Below are positions 1 to 13,244 of a stretch of 64,000 nt of DNA, one piece after another; within the stretch, counting starts at the first letter, position 1; each line of letters starts with the position of its first letter. Made by a program: the position numbers and the translations under genes. Source of the DNA: Brachycybe producta (Eukaryota > Arthropoda > Diplopoda > Playtdesmida > Andrognathidae); assembly GCA_036925085.1 (NCBI GenBank), contig JAUPFP010000095.1:436501-500500 (forward strand), in the 5' to 3' direction. The notes below the pieces were generated by a model, which did no database searches, was not told the DNA's origin, and was given only the letters and a program-made list of their open reading frames with translations.

Positions 1-146
1 AAAATTTGAACTTCTTTGAAAATTTCAACTACTGAAAAATAAAAAAAAAAAACGTGGCCTTTGCCTATGATAGTGAATGGGCGAGGGCCATGTTTCTTCT
101 ATTTTTCACCAGTTCAAATTTTCATCCCAGTGTGAAACAAGGCCTT
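1..146. mobile_element. Partial hairpin element, GGCCTTGTTTC family
   Basis: Cut by the window edge. The right end (CAGTGTGAAACAAGGCCTTA) and the palindromic arms match the full copy at 61944-62129. Confidence 0.6.
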
Positions 147-147
147 A

Positions 148-227
148 AGCTGGATTTGCACGATTCAAAGTGGGTTTACACGATTCAAGTGAATTGATCA
201 ACACACTTGACTCGTGTAAACCCAGCT
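148..227. mobile_element. 80-bp hairpin element with TTA duplication
   Basis: Inverted ends AGCTGGATTTGCACGATTCA and the complement of GACTCGTGTAAACCCAGCT, flanked by TTA on both sides (145-147, 228-230). Confidence 0.55.
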
Positions 228-254
228 TTAGCTAACTTCTGTGTGTCGAAAGGA

Positions 255-412
255 TCGACCAAAAAAAAAAATTAGGACTAGTTGTGTCACTTTTGTTGGG
301 TAAAAAGAGGTAACATCAAAAGAATGCAATTAAAAACAAGAGGTCCTTGCATTCTTTTGTTATTGGCCCCCTTTTTTAATCAGACAAAATAACACAATCC
401 TAATTTTTTTTT
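255..412. repeat. Imperfect palindrome with A/T-run ends
   Basis: AATTAGGACTAGTTGTGT near 269 pairs with AACACAATCCTAATT near 389. The inner arms CAAAAGAATGCAA / TTGCATTCTTTTG also pair. Probably another short inverted-repeat transposon. Confidence 0.45.
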
Positions 413-447
413 GTTAATCTCATCTGACGTCACAAGCTTCATCTAAA

Positions 448-1061
448 GCAGCCCACAGACCTGCAACATGGTTGGTTGCCAACCAGGTTGCCAACTTGTT
501 TCCCACAGACTATGCAACCTTTACAGCAACATCAGAATATAAACATTAGTCATTGTTTGAAGATCTAGTTTGTTGTGTGCGTACAATTAAATAAGCTATT
601 GGTATAATTGTAAATTTTCATACTACTTAATGCACCACTTCACTTTAGAACTCGTTGTGGTGCACTAATGTTTCCAACCAAGTTGCCAACCCCACTACAG
701 ACGGCGCAACAGTGTTGCCAACATTAGGCTCCTCCCACAAAAAATCTAAACTTTGTGATTTCACTGCAACCGTTGGTGCAACCTGAAATTGCAACTTCAA
801 CCATCCCACAGACTGGAGACCTACATTGAGTAAAAATTTGAAGCCCAGCCCAGCCCATGAGACTTTATGCTGGACCAGGCCCACGAAGCCCATGAAGCCC
901 ACCAGGCCCATGGGCCTTTAATATAAAAATGCCGGCCCAGCCCAGCCCATGGGCTGGGCTATGGGCTTTATGTAGGTCTCTACCACAGACCCTTCAACAC
1001 TGTTTGCAACATGACAAGTTGGCAACATGGTTGGCAACCAAGTTGCAGGTCTATGGGCTGC
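448..1061. mobile_element. Inverted-repeat element, GCAGCCCA ends
   Basis: Termini GCAGCCCACAGACCTGCAAC and its complement match 19/20. Subterminal GTTGCCAAC/TTGGCAAC motifs recur on both arms. A second element is nested at 816-980. The two reading frames here are repeat shadows, not genes. Confidence 0.65.
816..980. mobile_element. Nested GGGC-rich hairpin element
   Basis: Inverted ends GAGACCTACAT / ATGTAGGTCTC enclose runs of GCCCAGCCC, GCCCATGGGC and GGCCCATG. It interrupts the 448-1061 element. A similar GCCCATGGGC-rich stretch occurs at 56090-56390. Confidence 0.55.
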
Positions 1062-1866
1062 TTAAGGACAATGCAAAGTATATTAGAAAACATTCTTTGA
1101 AATTGATTTGTTCAAAAATTATTTTCACCTTCTACATTTTGACCTAATGGAAACAGGTATGACTGACTTACTACTACTTAAGATCTTTGTCACATGGTCT
1201 TGTTACTAAATGTGATATTAAACAAAATCCTGTTAAGTTTTTTTCCATTTTTTCATTTGAATTTTTCCAAGTATTATTTATGTTATTTTTTCTTCTGATT
1301 TTTAAGCTTAGTTAAGTAAACTTGACATTGAAAGTAACTGGTTCCTTGATTATCTTGATATAACTGATAGTCTGTCTAATATTTTTTTTAACATAAATGA
1401 AGGTTTCGCATTTCTCAGAATCAAAGGTGAAGGTGAAATAAGTACATAAACAGTGAACATTTATATAATTAATTAACCTATATATACTCCACCTTGTGCT
1501 ACCTGATCATAGCAATTCTATTTTAATTAATTTTTTAGCATAGAAACAAATTTGAAACAATATAATTTTTTTATATTAGGATGTATTTTTTATTAATTGG
1601 ACCCTGAAGTGAGCATAGTATAGATTTAACTTGAAGTAAAGGCTGGATCACACATTCATATAACAACAAGCAGATAATAATAGAAATAATCTAGAATAAA
1701 GTTGCAGCTTGGTTTTTCTGCTCTTTCGCTTTCAAGGGTTCTTTTTTGTCCAACATTAAAATTAGAGATAGCACATTCGAATTCGGCGAATCTTGAGAAA
1801 TATTCGAAAACTCGAATCTTCGCGATTTTTTCGTTTTTCGAATCCTAACGTTAAAAAAACTGTTAA

Positions 1867-2766
1867 GAGGATAGATACATCGTTTAGTTCAAAATTTCTC
1901 CGAATGTAGGCGCTGCGATCGTTGTTGGTTGAAAAACGGTTTTTTAACGTTTTTTCTCCCAGTTCGAAGTCACATAATAATTAATAGAAAAATAATTTCG
2001 CGTGCTAACCTTACAAAAAGAAAACATTGTGAAGCCAATAGATTAATGTACGTGCTAATTTTTGTGTGATTGTTCTAAGTCGTTTTTAATGGGAGTTCTT
2101 CAAATGTTTGGGTGACGGTTTTTTGGTCCTATGGGAATTAACATGGAGTTAAAAAAACGTAAGATTTTAAATGTTATTTAAAAATAGAAAGCCCTTTTAA
2201 AATTTAGAAAAAGGAATAATCCTGAAGGCAATAAACACGTGTAAGTACGTGCTAATTTTTCTGATTGCTCTAAATCATTTTTAATCAGAGTTCTCTTAAC
2301 TTTTGTTGGACGGTGTTTTAGTCCTATGAGACTTAACATGGAGTTAAAAAACGTACGATTTTAAACGTTATTAAAAAATAGAAGAACCTTTTCAAAATTT
2401 ATAAAAAGGAAACATTGTGAAGCCAATACATGAATGTATGTGCTAATTATTTTGTTATTGTTCTAAATCGTTTTTAACGAGAGTTTTTCAAATGTTTGTG
2501 GGACGGTTTTTGATCCTATGGGATTTAACATGGGGTTGAAAAAACGAACGACTTTGAACGTTGTTTAAAAATAGAAGGACCTTTTCAAAAATTATATAAA
2601 TCGAGCACGTGAAGAACAATACTTTTTATTGCATTTTGCGCTTTACTGTATTTGAATTGAGCGATTGTGAGGCGATTTCTTTCAGTTTTAGTAACACTAT
2701 ATAAGAACACTCATTTGTCTCGCTGTCGTCTGCTCAAAACAACAAGATGGACGTGGATCTAGGCTC
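1867..2766. mobile_element. 900-bp TTAA element with three tandem ~190-bp units
   Basis: Flanked by TTAA (1863-1866, 2767-2770), with ends GAGGATAGATACATCG and CGTGGATCTAGGCTC. The second copy is 45934-46823 in inverted orientation. Three diverged units (phase marked by GTGCTAATT at about 2052, 2250 and 2438) fill the middle. Confidence 0.75.
2698..2749 (+). promoter_or_regulatory. TATA box plus ATG at the right end of the TTAA element
   Basis: TATATAAG (2698-2705) is followed about 42 bp later by AACAAGATGGAC. The short frame M-D-V-D-L-G-S runs into the stop provided by the terminal TTAA. The copy at 45.9 kb keeps the ATG with one extra codon and reads CATATAAG at the TATA position. Confidence 0.4.
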
Positions 2767-3065
2767 TTAAAAACTTAGGTTAAAATTAGTTTTAACGCCA
2801 TTGACGTCGAATAAAAGTGTTCACTAACCAAAAACCGGCGATTGTTGCAATTTCGTTGGTTGGACCCGGATCACCTTGTGGCAACCCTGAGTCAAGCCAC
2901 ACTGTGTTTATTATTATTAATAATTTAATATTTAATATTATTTCATTTATTTGTATCTTTTCTAAATGAATAATATAGGATTCTTATATGAAGGATTCGT
3001 GAGATTCGAGAACCGATTCGCGGATTCGAGAAAATTTAGGATTCGTCCCACCTCTTAATTAAAAT

Positions 3066-3739
3066 GGGTAACATTTCAAGGGCACTTTTTAAGAGAAGAG
3101 AAAAAATAAAAGAGGAATGCGCCATAAAGAATGATGTGTTGCGGTTTGAAGGACGCCTTCCTATTGGATAATAACAATGTATTTCTACGTGATGAGGAAG
3201 AAGAAGAAAAAGACAATTTTAACCTTTATTTTTGGTAGACATTCAGCTAAATAAATAGAATTGAATTATTCAAATTAGATCATTTGTTTTCAGCATGTGT
3301 GATCCATGTCTAACGTTTTTTTTTCTGATTGTCTATGTGAAATAAGAAAACAAGACAAATAGTAGAATCTAATTAGAAATTCTATGATTTGCTATTTTTT
3401 TAATGTTTTGCGTGACTTGGTAGATTTTTGTTTTAATGGTCAAGTAGATATTGTAATCTATCCGGATATAGTATTTCGGGTGTGGACTTTTTGTTCTTGT
3501 AATTCAATAATAAGCCTAATATTGCCTTCTTGAAGGACGTTATTAACTTTTTAGTTATTAATATTCAAATAAGCATCTTCAAGATAAAATTAATAAGGTC
3601 AAAAGTTTCCACAAAATACACATAATGATGGGTGAGTCTCAGCCCCCTCTTGGGTAAACTATGATACCATAGGAGTGCTATAACGAGCTATTAATAATTG
3701 AGGCGTGCATTTTAATAACGTTTTAAATGCCACATAATA
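3066..3739. other. AT-rich stretch, nothing recognised
   Basis: No coding signal, RNA gene or clear inverted repeat was seen. Confidence 0.4.
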
Positions 3740-4039
3740 CCTATTACACACCTGATAACTTAATTGCATTTAAATAAAAAAACGTGTTCTACAGAGCCCT
3801 CTGTGAAGTGCAAACAAACAATATGTCGAATTCAATTCATTCAGTTTATAATCTGAAAATATTGAATTAATACTTAAATATAATAATATAAATTATTGAC
3901 AAAATATTGATTTAGTATTTCAATTTAAAATATTAATAATAAAGTAGATTTTTTTTTTGTTATTGTCCTTAACTGGATTCCGTATAATTCATCTAAACAC
4001 ATTTAATTTGAATTCATTTAACTCATGTGTGTACAAGGG
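3740..4039 (+). mobile_element. TA-flanked ~300-bp element, copy 1
   Basis: Ends CCTATTACACA and TGTGTACAAGG between TA dinucleotides. The interior has ACAGAGCCCT and ACTGGATTCCGTATAATTC blocks shared by all six copies. TA target sites suggest a Tc1/mariner-type origin. Confidence 0.7.
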
Positions 4040-4041
4040 TA

Positions 4042-5571
<1,530 letters not shown>

Positions 5572-5880
5572 TTATTTTGTCGTTATATCCTCAGATGGCG
5601 CCACTGGCGATAATGCCATGCCTCGTAGACGTTTTTGTAAAATTGTCACCCAAAAACGTCAATTAAACATTTTTTTTTTTAAAAACAACATTACGCAAAA
5701 AACAATCAAATTGTTTACCGAACTAGAATAGTAAAAAGATTATGCTAAAAGTTTTTTCATGGGAATATCCTTTGGTGGAACTGTCACAAAAATGTTTTAT
5801 TTTTAAAGATAATCTTTAAAAAAAATTAACATTATCGCCAACTATTCTACTTTGTAAAACAATCTTTAGTATCTCTTATA

Positions 5881-6174
5881 CCATGTACACAACACATGAG
5901 TTAAATGAATTCAAATTAAATGTGTTTAGGTGAATTATACGGAATCCAGTTAAGGACATGAACACCAAATAAAACTTGATTTTATTATTAATATTTTAAA
6001 TTAAATTACTAAATCAATATTATGTAAATAGTTTATTTTATTTAAGTAAATTAACTCAATATTTTCAGATTATTAACTGAATAAATTGAATTCGACATAT
6101 TGTTTGTTTGCCCTTCACAGGGCTCTGTAGAACACATTATTTAAATGTATTTAAATTATCAGGTGTGTTCTAGG
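5881..6174 (-). mobile_element. TA-flanked element, copy 2
   Basis: Inverted relative to copy 1: CCATGTACACAACACATGAG on the left, GTGTTCTAGG on the right, TA on both sides (5879-5880, 6175-6176). Confidence 0.7.
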
Positions 6175-6179
6175 TATTA

Positions 6180-7279
6180 GTCTTGCTCCTGAAAGACAGA
6201 AGAATAACCAGAATTTGAAAATCAGCAGCTGTTCATAAAACACTTTAATAACTGCCTTAAATTTCAAATGTGTAGGCTTTTAGAGTTTCTGAAATACTTC
6301 ATTTTAAACGATTTAACCGCGCCACTTTTCATACTTTAGTAACAGAAAAGAAAGGAACTTTGCAAACTTTTGTTATGGGGACATACTGTAATATACGGTT
6401 AGTTGTTTTCTTCTTAAAAAAAACCTCCCAACTGTAAAAAAAAATGAGTCAAATGACATTACTTACATGGTAATAGATGGTTTAACGTTGTCTGATTGTT
6501 ACTTTTTTTATAACTGGATTAAGAGGTTTATACTAGAATTAATTAGACCACAAAAAACTAAGCAACTGACTTTTTTTAAAAAAAAAAAACATTTGATGAA
6601 ATCTTTCAACCCTTTTTTTTTTTCTTCTGAACTGAACTGTTTCAGTTTATTTGCGATCATATTTATGTTTCTAACCGAACAAAAGAAGATTTAAAAATTA
6701 ATCATTTTTTTTTTGCTATTCATTTTTTTTAAATATAATATAATTAATACGTAAGTTATGAAGAGCTAAAACGTCGATTTTCATAGGTCAATTTAGTTTT
6801 TTTTCTTCTTCTTCTATAGACAAACTAAATTATAACTTTCTGAAGTTTATCCTTGTAATTTGTTTAGTTGTCGTAAATCTTTTTTGAGTTTCTTCTAATT
6901 TATTTGTCTTGTTTTGTTTTTCTAAAGGGGGTTAATCCCATTGTTTGTGGGCTTTACTGGTCTTAAAATGCCATTCATTTTCACTCCATTGAGAAAATAT
7001 ATTGGTTGCCATCATCTCTCTCTCTCTTTTCTTACCTATTCAGTTCAATTTAACGATACTAATAGACGTTTTTGAAGGGCTTTTTGTTTTACTTTCTAAG
7101 AATTTCTCAAGGACAAAACATGATTTTTATCCAATTTTCAAAACAACTTTTGTGTAATTTTAACATGAATTTTTTTAGCATTTATTTTCTATATTTAAAT
7201 ATATTTTTTCTTCAAAAAAAAATTAAAATGAATTGATTTTAAATTAATTAAAAAGTGAAATCAGATGGAAAAGTTTGAA
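6180..7279. other. AT-rich stretch with a solo hairpin-family fragment
   Basis: 6185-6300 resembles the outer arm of the TTAA hairpin family (GAAAGACAGAAGAATAACCA, CAGCAGCTGTTCATAA). Poly(T) runs and nothing gene-like in the remainder. Confidence 0.4.
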
Positions 7280-7282
7280 TTA

Positions 7283-8014
7283 GGGTAGGTTTATACTCCA
7301 AACTTTGCTAAGATTTGCAAGCTTTGAAGTTCTGTAAAATTAGCTCCCCAAAGCTTAGCTTGTTCACACATACATGTGGTCTTGCAAAGTTTACCCTATT
7401 TTATGACCTTTATATCCTATAAAACGGGGCGACTGAATAAGCGCCAAATTGAACAAACGCCAAACTGAATAACCGCCAAATTTTTGGCTTTTATTCAGTT
7501 TGGCGTTTCTTCCATTTGGCGCTTATCCAGTTTGGCGTTTGTTCCATTTGGCGCTTATTCAGTTTGGCGTTTGTTCCATTTGGCGTTTATTCAGTTTGGC
7601 GGTTATTCAGGTTTTTTGTAAATTGTGATGGTCCAAATATTGTGAGCTTTTATAGACGTCAGACTGTGCTGATTTACAGCTAACCTAACCAATCCTAAAT
7701 TAACCTAACCAATCCTAACCTAACCTAACCTAACCTAACAATGTGTTTATCACATTTTGGCGGTTATTCAGTTTGGCGTTTGTTCCATTTGGCGTTTATT
7801 CAGTTTGGCGTTTATTCAGTTTGGCGTTTGTTCAATTTGGCGCTTGTTCAATTTGGCGCTTGATCAGCGCCACCTATAAAACAGATACACAAAAAGTTGA
7901 ACAATTTCAAAGCTAGCTTCATGCTCTGGCGAAGGCAAAAACCTGAAGCTCTGACGTCATTTTTGAAGCTTCGCAGGCTGCTTTGCCGCTTAGCAAGGGA
8001 GTATAAACCAACCC
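7283..8014. mobile_element. TTA-flanked inverted-repeat element, interrupted
   Basis: Ends GGGTAGGTTTATACTCC and GGAGTATAAACCAACCC are inverted copies, with TTA on both sides (7280-7282, 8015-8017). Its middle is split by the 7426-7873 element. Confidence 0.65.
7426..7873. mobile_element. GGCGC-repeat element with 9-bp TSD and telomere-like core
   Basis: Perfect 9-bp TSD CTATAAAAC (7417-7425, 7874-7882). Ends GGGGCGACTGAATAAGCGCC and GGCGCTTGATCAGCGCCAC. Arms are tandem arrays of TTTGGCG(C/T)TTATTCAG; the centre is (CCTAA)n at about 7680-7738. The TSD length suggests a Mutator-like element. Confidence 0.75.
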
Positions 8015-8019
8015 TTACT

Positions 8020-9130
8020 GACGAAATGTAAAGATTTCTAAGATTATCACCACAAAAACCACATCAAATTTAATAATTTCTAACATGTCCAAAAGTCTTT
8101 CAAATTTTTTTATAGTTATATAATAAGTTATATAATTTTATATAATAATAATATCAAAAATATCATGAAATATATCAAAAATATAATATTTTCCAAAAAA
8201 AATCCTAATTTTTTCCAACTCTGATTCTATGACTTTTCATGTAATGAGTGAGGCTCCAGGGTTATAGCTACTTCTTTTGGTTGCACCACCACCACCACCC
8301 GATATTAGTTCTAAAATGTACTTACTGTATTCACATCATCATTACATCAAATGTATTTAAAATGTTAAAAGCAGTATTTGAAAAGATTAACAAATCATCA
8401 ATAAGAAAACTGTGAAAAGGGTTTAATTACTAACCTGTGTTACCAAAGTGACATCCCGAATGAATGAAAAACTAAACCTCATGCCTTCAGGATACTATTT
8501 TCATAATACTTTGTGTTACCTCATTCAAAATTTGTTCTAAAATGCTTCATTTAATTTTCACAATGCAATAAATTTAAATTAAATACATATTACATGATGG
8601 AAAATAAATATAAAATATTAGTTGTACTAGTAGTTAAGTATAGTAGGTGTTAGTTCCCTGAACCAATAAAATGCTAAGAATGGACCGTGATTTTTAGTAA
8701 TTAGCGCCAGTTCGTAACTTCAAACTGTCCAGTTTGATGCATCATACATAATACACCTTCAATGTCAGGGACTTTTCAGGGCCAAACTTATTTTAACATA
8801 TTTGCGAGTGTTTCTAGTATTAAAAAAAACGTGTGCTTGGGGAAAACCAGGAAATTCGATACCCTTTTATTTCATGAACAATAAAAAAAAAGAAATTAGT
8901 TGAATTTCGAACTAAAATTACTTGTCAATCGATAGGATTCCATGTATTTTTGTTCCAAGGCCTCAAAGACACAAGACGAACACATGGATATTAGTCACTG
9001 AAATTTGCACAATTTCATTATATTTAGTTAAAATTAGTTTGTTTTTTCTGAGAAAGTTTGCAATTTGAAAATTCACTATTAAAGGTACTTGTTCAAGCAT
9101 AAAGTCATATTTCAAACTGTCATAATAAGC
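8020..9130. other. AT-rich stretch, nothing recognised
   Basis: A short (CACCAC)n run at about 8285-8300 and poly(A) tracts only. Confidence 0.4.
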
Positions 9131-9139
9131 TTATATTAA

Positions 9140-9939
9140 AAGATGATTATGAAAATATGGTTTATGAACAGCTGCTTTTCGAACTCTTCATTATTCTGTC
9201 TTTAGCCGCATATAGACGAAATTTAGATGTTCGGAAACTGTTCCAAGAGCTGCTCTCCAGCATATAACGTCTACACCAGAAAAATGAGCGTGTTCGCGTT
9301 TGCATGGCGAACAGCTCTCGAGATAAGGTTTTGTTAGTTCGTCCATAGTTCCTGTTGTTAAATTTGTTTCTAATAAGCTAATAACGTTGTACATATTTTT
9401 TTAAAAAAATAATTATTAACACTGGTGAGACGAGCTCACTCACGTCTAAATTGGGTACTTTGTTCGGCAGATATTCGAGAACCAACCCGTTTATGTATCG
9501 CCTCAAGAGCGAACCTTTTACCAGTTAGCGAACAGCTCTAGAACTTTTCGCTTGCTCCCGTCTAAACCGGGTTCTGTTTCTGTTCACGAACTGGTCCCGA
9601 ACTGTTGTCGAACGGCTTGCGAACTTAGTCTGTATGTGGATTATCAGGAACAAACTGAAAAACTAGAAAGTATTTAGAAACTAGAAGAGTAGATCAATCG
9701 CTTAATGGTATTTTCATGTTGTTGTTATCTTTCAAAATAAACTTTTTATAGACAAACATTTAAAAATATCGTCTGCATAAAAATTGTATTTTGAAAGATG
9801 ATAACATGAAAAAAAAATACCATTAAGTGATTGAGCTACTCTTCTAGTTTCTAAAACACATTCAAGTTTCTTTACATTTTTTTCCTGAAAGATAGAATAA
9901 TGAAGAGTTCTAAAGGGGCGTTAACACTTTTAAAACACC
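9140..9939. mobile_element. TTAA hairpin family copy, interrupted
   Basis: Outer arm with GAACTCTTCATTATTCTGTC near 9181, then an insertion, then paired inner arms (AACTAGAAGAGTAG... and ...GAGCTACTCTTCTAGTT). Right end ACACC precedes TTAA (9940-9943). Confidence 0.6.
9205..9640. mobile_element. TTA-flanked element nested in the hairpin copy
   Basis: Ends GCCGCATATAGACGAA and TTAGTCTGTATGTGGA are imperfect inverted copies, with TTA on each side (9202-9204, 9641-9643). Internal GAACAGCTCT motifs recur. Confidence 0.5.
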
Positions 9940-10133
9940 TTAAGGAAATAAACTGTGCCACCCACACATATCTTATAAATTATAAGGAAAGTTTTCATTT
10001 TAAATAGGGCTATAGTTAGAAGCATTGCTTATCGAAAAAGTTTGGCAATGACTGTCCTATACGCTGATCGTTGATGATAGCTTCGGTCAATTTTATTTTG
10101 GCCAATAAGGAACGCAGTATTTTTTCACCAAAT

Positions 10134-10284
10134 AAAAGTAGCTGTGAACAGTATTTTCCTATTTAGTAAAAGTAGCTGTGAACAGTATTTTCCTATTTAG
10201 TAAAAGTAGCTGTGAACAGTATTTTCCTATTTAGTAAAAGTAGCTGTGAACAGTATTTTCCTATTTAGTAAAAGTAGCTGTGAA
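10134..10284 (+). repeat. 34-bp minisatellite, 4.4 copies
   Basis: Four full, nearly identical units of AAAAGTAGCTGTGAACAGTA plus TTTTCCTATTTAGT, then a partial fifth. The near-identity implies recent expansion. There are no spacers, so this is not a CRISPR-like array. Confidence 0.9.
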
Positions 10285-10329
10285 TGCTATGCTTTATCGA
10301 TATCGATGGAGGAATTAATTTGGTTTAAT

Positions 10330-10365
10330 CTTAGACTATTACTTTACGTAAAGTAATAGTCTAAG
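10330..10365. mobile_element. 36-bp palindromic micro-element of the P-like family
   Basis: A perfect 18+18 palindrome that starts CTTAGACTATTACT, the same 14 bases as the ends of the 875-bp element. It is flanked by a perfect 7-bp TSD, GTTTAAT (10323-10329 and 10366-10372). It appears to be two transposon ends joined with almost no interior. Confidence 0.75.
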
Positions 10366-10639
10366 GTTTAATGATGGACGAAATACTCATTCTCCAAAGT
10401 TTGATAAAATATTGATTAAACATAATTTTTTTTTATTATTATTTTCATGCATTTTTATCATTATATTTTAAATTCAATAATTTTTTTTATTTTTACAGTG
10501 TAAAGCGAAAAGCAGCTTTAGTATTCCATTTAGAATACTATTGATTCTGAAGAGCAGGTTTTATGTGCGGCAAGAATAAAATACTGCATTTCTATTGGCC
10601 AAAATCAAATGGAGCAAAGCTATCGCGAACAACCTGGGG

Positions 10640-11289
10640 GGTCATACTGTATCCTCCAACTTAGACGAAAAAATTCGAGAAGTGCATTGAAGTTGTTATA
10701 TTTGGTTTAAAAATTGACGCCAATTAACGTCCTTTTTTTAGTCATTTTTTTTTTTTGTAAATTTAGTAATTGATTTTTTTACTATTTTTGTATGATTTAT
10801 TCTAGATTTTCCTTTTTATTATGCAATTGCTTTCAAAGTATTGAATGAATCACTAATTTATGCCACTTGGTTTATTGCTTTATTTACGTAGGGATTTTTT
10901 TTTATTTTAGTAACAACAAAAAAAGAATACATTATTTTATTGTGATGAAACAACAAACAACACCCACATTTTCTTTTATCGAGGTTGTTTAATTATTTTA
11001 TTTTGAATCATCGCAAACAATTGTGATCTTGAATCATTCATATGTTTTAGGCTATAGGCTCTGGTGATTCTGCTATTTGTTTAATAGTTAGTTCAATGGT
11101 TATAGAAAGGAGTACGCAACATCCCGAAAACACAGTGACCTCACCTCATCCATATGTGGGATGTTAGATCATGAGGTCCCCCCCCCCCTTCTAGCCCTCG
11201 TCCTTATAATAATTTGATGGGCTTTTATTACTGATCAAGGTATTCTTTATTGTTCTTCATGACCACACGAGCAAAAATTCAAATTTGAA
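10640..11289. other. AT-rich stretch, nothing recognised
   Basis: Only a short C-run at about 11178-11189 and T-runs. Confidence 0.4.
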
Positions 11290-11805
11290 AAATTCTATTC
11301 TATTTTTTCGGCAGAAATTAGGCAGAAAAAATGGTAAAATTATTGATTGTTTCTGTCATGTGGAATTACATATTATTAGCCAATAGGAAGACGTTTTTTT
11401 TCCACTCGTCTATGAACTCAAAATATTGTAATCTGGGGAGAAAACCTTTGAGAATGTAAAAAAAAAGCAGAAATTTCGTGGCGGATTTTTTTTTCCTATT
11501 AATATTTTTACGTGTATTTTCTGCTGTTGTTTTTATGCACGTGAGGTTCAAGCCTCACTAGCAGTAATTCCAATAAATCTAATTTTTTGACAGAAAGTAG
11601 GCAGAAAAAATCGTTTATTCTTTCTGTTATGCAAAATTATATTTTGTTAGCCAATAGGAAGACGTTCCTCTACAGATATTCTTTCAGGTCTTGCCTTTTC
11701 AGATTCTACGAATGCGAAGGAAAGCAGAAATGTTGTGGTTTTTTTTCATTTCTATTAATATTTTCTGTTGTTTTTAATGAATGTGGGGTCCAATCCTCAT
11801 AACAA
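11290..11805 (+). repeat. Diverged tandem duplication of ~270 bp
   Basis: Two units (about 11300-11560 and 11580-11805) share GGCAGAAAAAAT, TTAGCCAATAGGAAGACGTT, AAGCAGAAAT, TATTAATATTTT and a GTGAGGTTCAAGCCTCA / GTGGGGTCCAATCCTCA end. Confidence 0.65.
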
Positions 11806-12310
11806 ATTTTATAAACGTTGAATATCAATCTAAACTTTTAAACAATGAACAGAATAGAATAGGCCTATAGAATTAGCTGTAAAAATTAGACCATTTTTGT
11901 CTCCATTTGGTGTCATGTTGTGTATTGAACAATTGTTACAATCTCATTTGCAAATATATTATTGAATGACCCATTAGTAAAGTATCAACAGAGAAGAATG
12001 TTTTGCATTTCTATTATTTCTAATACAGGGAAATGTTAATTTTACCTTAGTGTGATTTACTATATAATATAATGTTAGGATGCTGTCAACAGGTGTATTT
12101 AAAATATTGTTGAATTGTTTCCAAATTTTAATGGGTGTCATCAGTGGATAATGACATTGTATTATTTGCATTGTTCAACAATGTCCTAGAATTTCAAAGG
12201 CTGTGAATGATTTGTTAGATTGTCAGCAACGTTTTTGGGGTTTCATTCTTTTTTTTTTAATTTCTGTCAACCATTTTTTCAAATTGCATACACAACACTG
12301 TACAGAAACG

Positions 12311-12672
12311 TAAGGAGCCCTATAAAGGACAGGTTAGATTTTTTTTTAAATCTCGAAATTTCGATTTTTAATTTCTTTTATTCGGTAATGTTAATTATGC
12401 CATGTTGTGCGCACCATACTCTAATAATTAAATTATTGCTGCTACAAGAGGGCGCTTGCAATAATTTCATCATTAGAGTATGGTGGGCACAACATGGCAT
12501 AATTAACATGTCCGAATAAAAGCGATTAAAAGTCGAAATATCGAGACTAAAATCGAAATGTCGAGATTAAAGTGGAAATTTCGCGATTAAAGTCGAAATG
12601 TCGAAATTCTGGAAAAAGTGGAAATGTCGAGATTTAAAAAAAATCTCGCATGTCCTTTACAGCGCTCCGTAG
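12311..12672. mobile_element. GGAGCCCT-ended palindromic element with TCGAAAT arrays
   Basis: Ends AAGGAGCCCTATAAAGGACA and TGTCCTTTACAGCGCTCCGT are inverted copies. The right arm holds a degenerate array of TCGAGATTAAAG. The central palindrome contains CACCATACTCTAATAATTAA. Confidence 0.65.
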
Positions 12673-13244
12673 AAAAGGAACAAATACATTAGAGCGTCGA
12701 TTATCGGAACCAATTTTTTTTACTTATTCTTATGGAAATACTACTTATGGGGAAATTAAAAAAAATTCTTTGCAATCAGTTTTTTCTGACTTTTCTCCAT
12801 TTTTTTATTGTGAGTCCGATGTTTCAATTATCGGAACTAGTCATGTCCGACATCTTAGTTCCAATAATCGACATTCGACTGTATTTGCAAACTATTGAGC
12901 AACAGTTTTTTTTTGTTACCAACTGTGCTAAAGAAATAAATAGGGGGAAATAACATTTCAAATTGTTGAGCTCAATTAAGTGGGAACATTATAAAGGTGC
13001 ACACCACTTGTTGCACAACATTTTTCTACAATATGTTGAGTAATGTGAATCCATCTTAAGAATTCAATTATTTCAACTTTTTTTTTTTTTGGTTTATAGT
13101 GGAAATGTTTCTAGCTAATTAAAGAATTGCTACTAGATGGCGTTCTAACCAAATTACAACCAATGAGAAAATTGAAAATTAAAATTAATTAGTCTTGACT
13201 CGCGATGTGTTTGGCCTTTTTTTTTCACCAAACAAACTTTATTC

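Larger units (their letters stand above)
1763..3057. mobile_element. hAT-like non-autonomous element, interrupted
   Basis: Ends TAGAGATAGCACATTCGAAT and GATTCGTCCCACCTCTTA, with a perfect 8-bp TSD ATTAAAAT (1755-1762, 3058-3065). Without the nested 900-bp insertion it is about 390 bp and matches 53909-54309. Confidence 0.75.
10069..10627. mobile_element. Inverted-repeat element with GGCCAATA ends, host of minisatellite and micro-element
   Basis: Arms around GATAGCTTCGGTCAATTTTA (left) and CAAATGGAGCAAAGCTATCG (right) are inverted copies about 60 bp long, with matching TTGGCCAATA and GCAGTATTTT blocks. The interior holds a 34-bp tandem repeat and the 36-bp palindromic insertion. Confidence 0.6.

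Noticed and set aside
645-1147. Two overlapping frames of 88 and 72 aa
   Set aside because: Both lie on GGGC-rich inverted repeats, with no domain and no splice context.
10134-10284. CRISPR-like array
   Set aside because: Units are directly adjacent with no spacers, and the genome is eukaryotic; it is a minisatellite.
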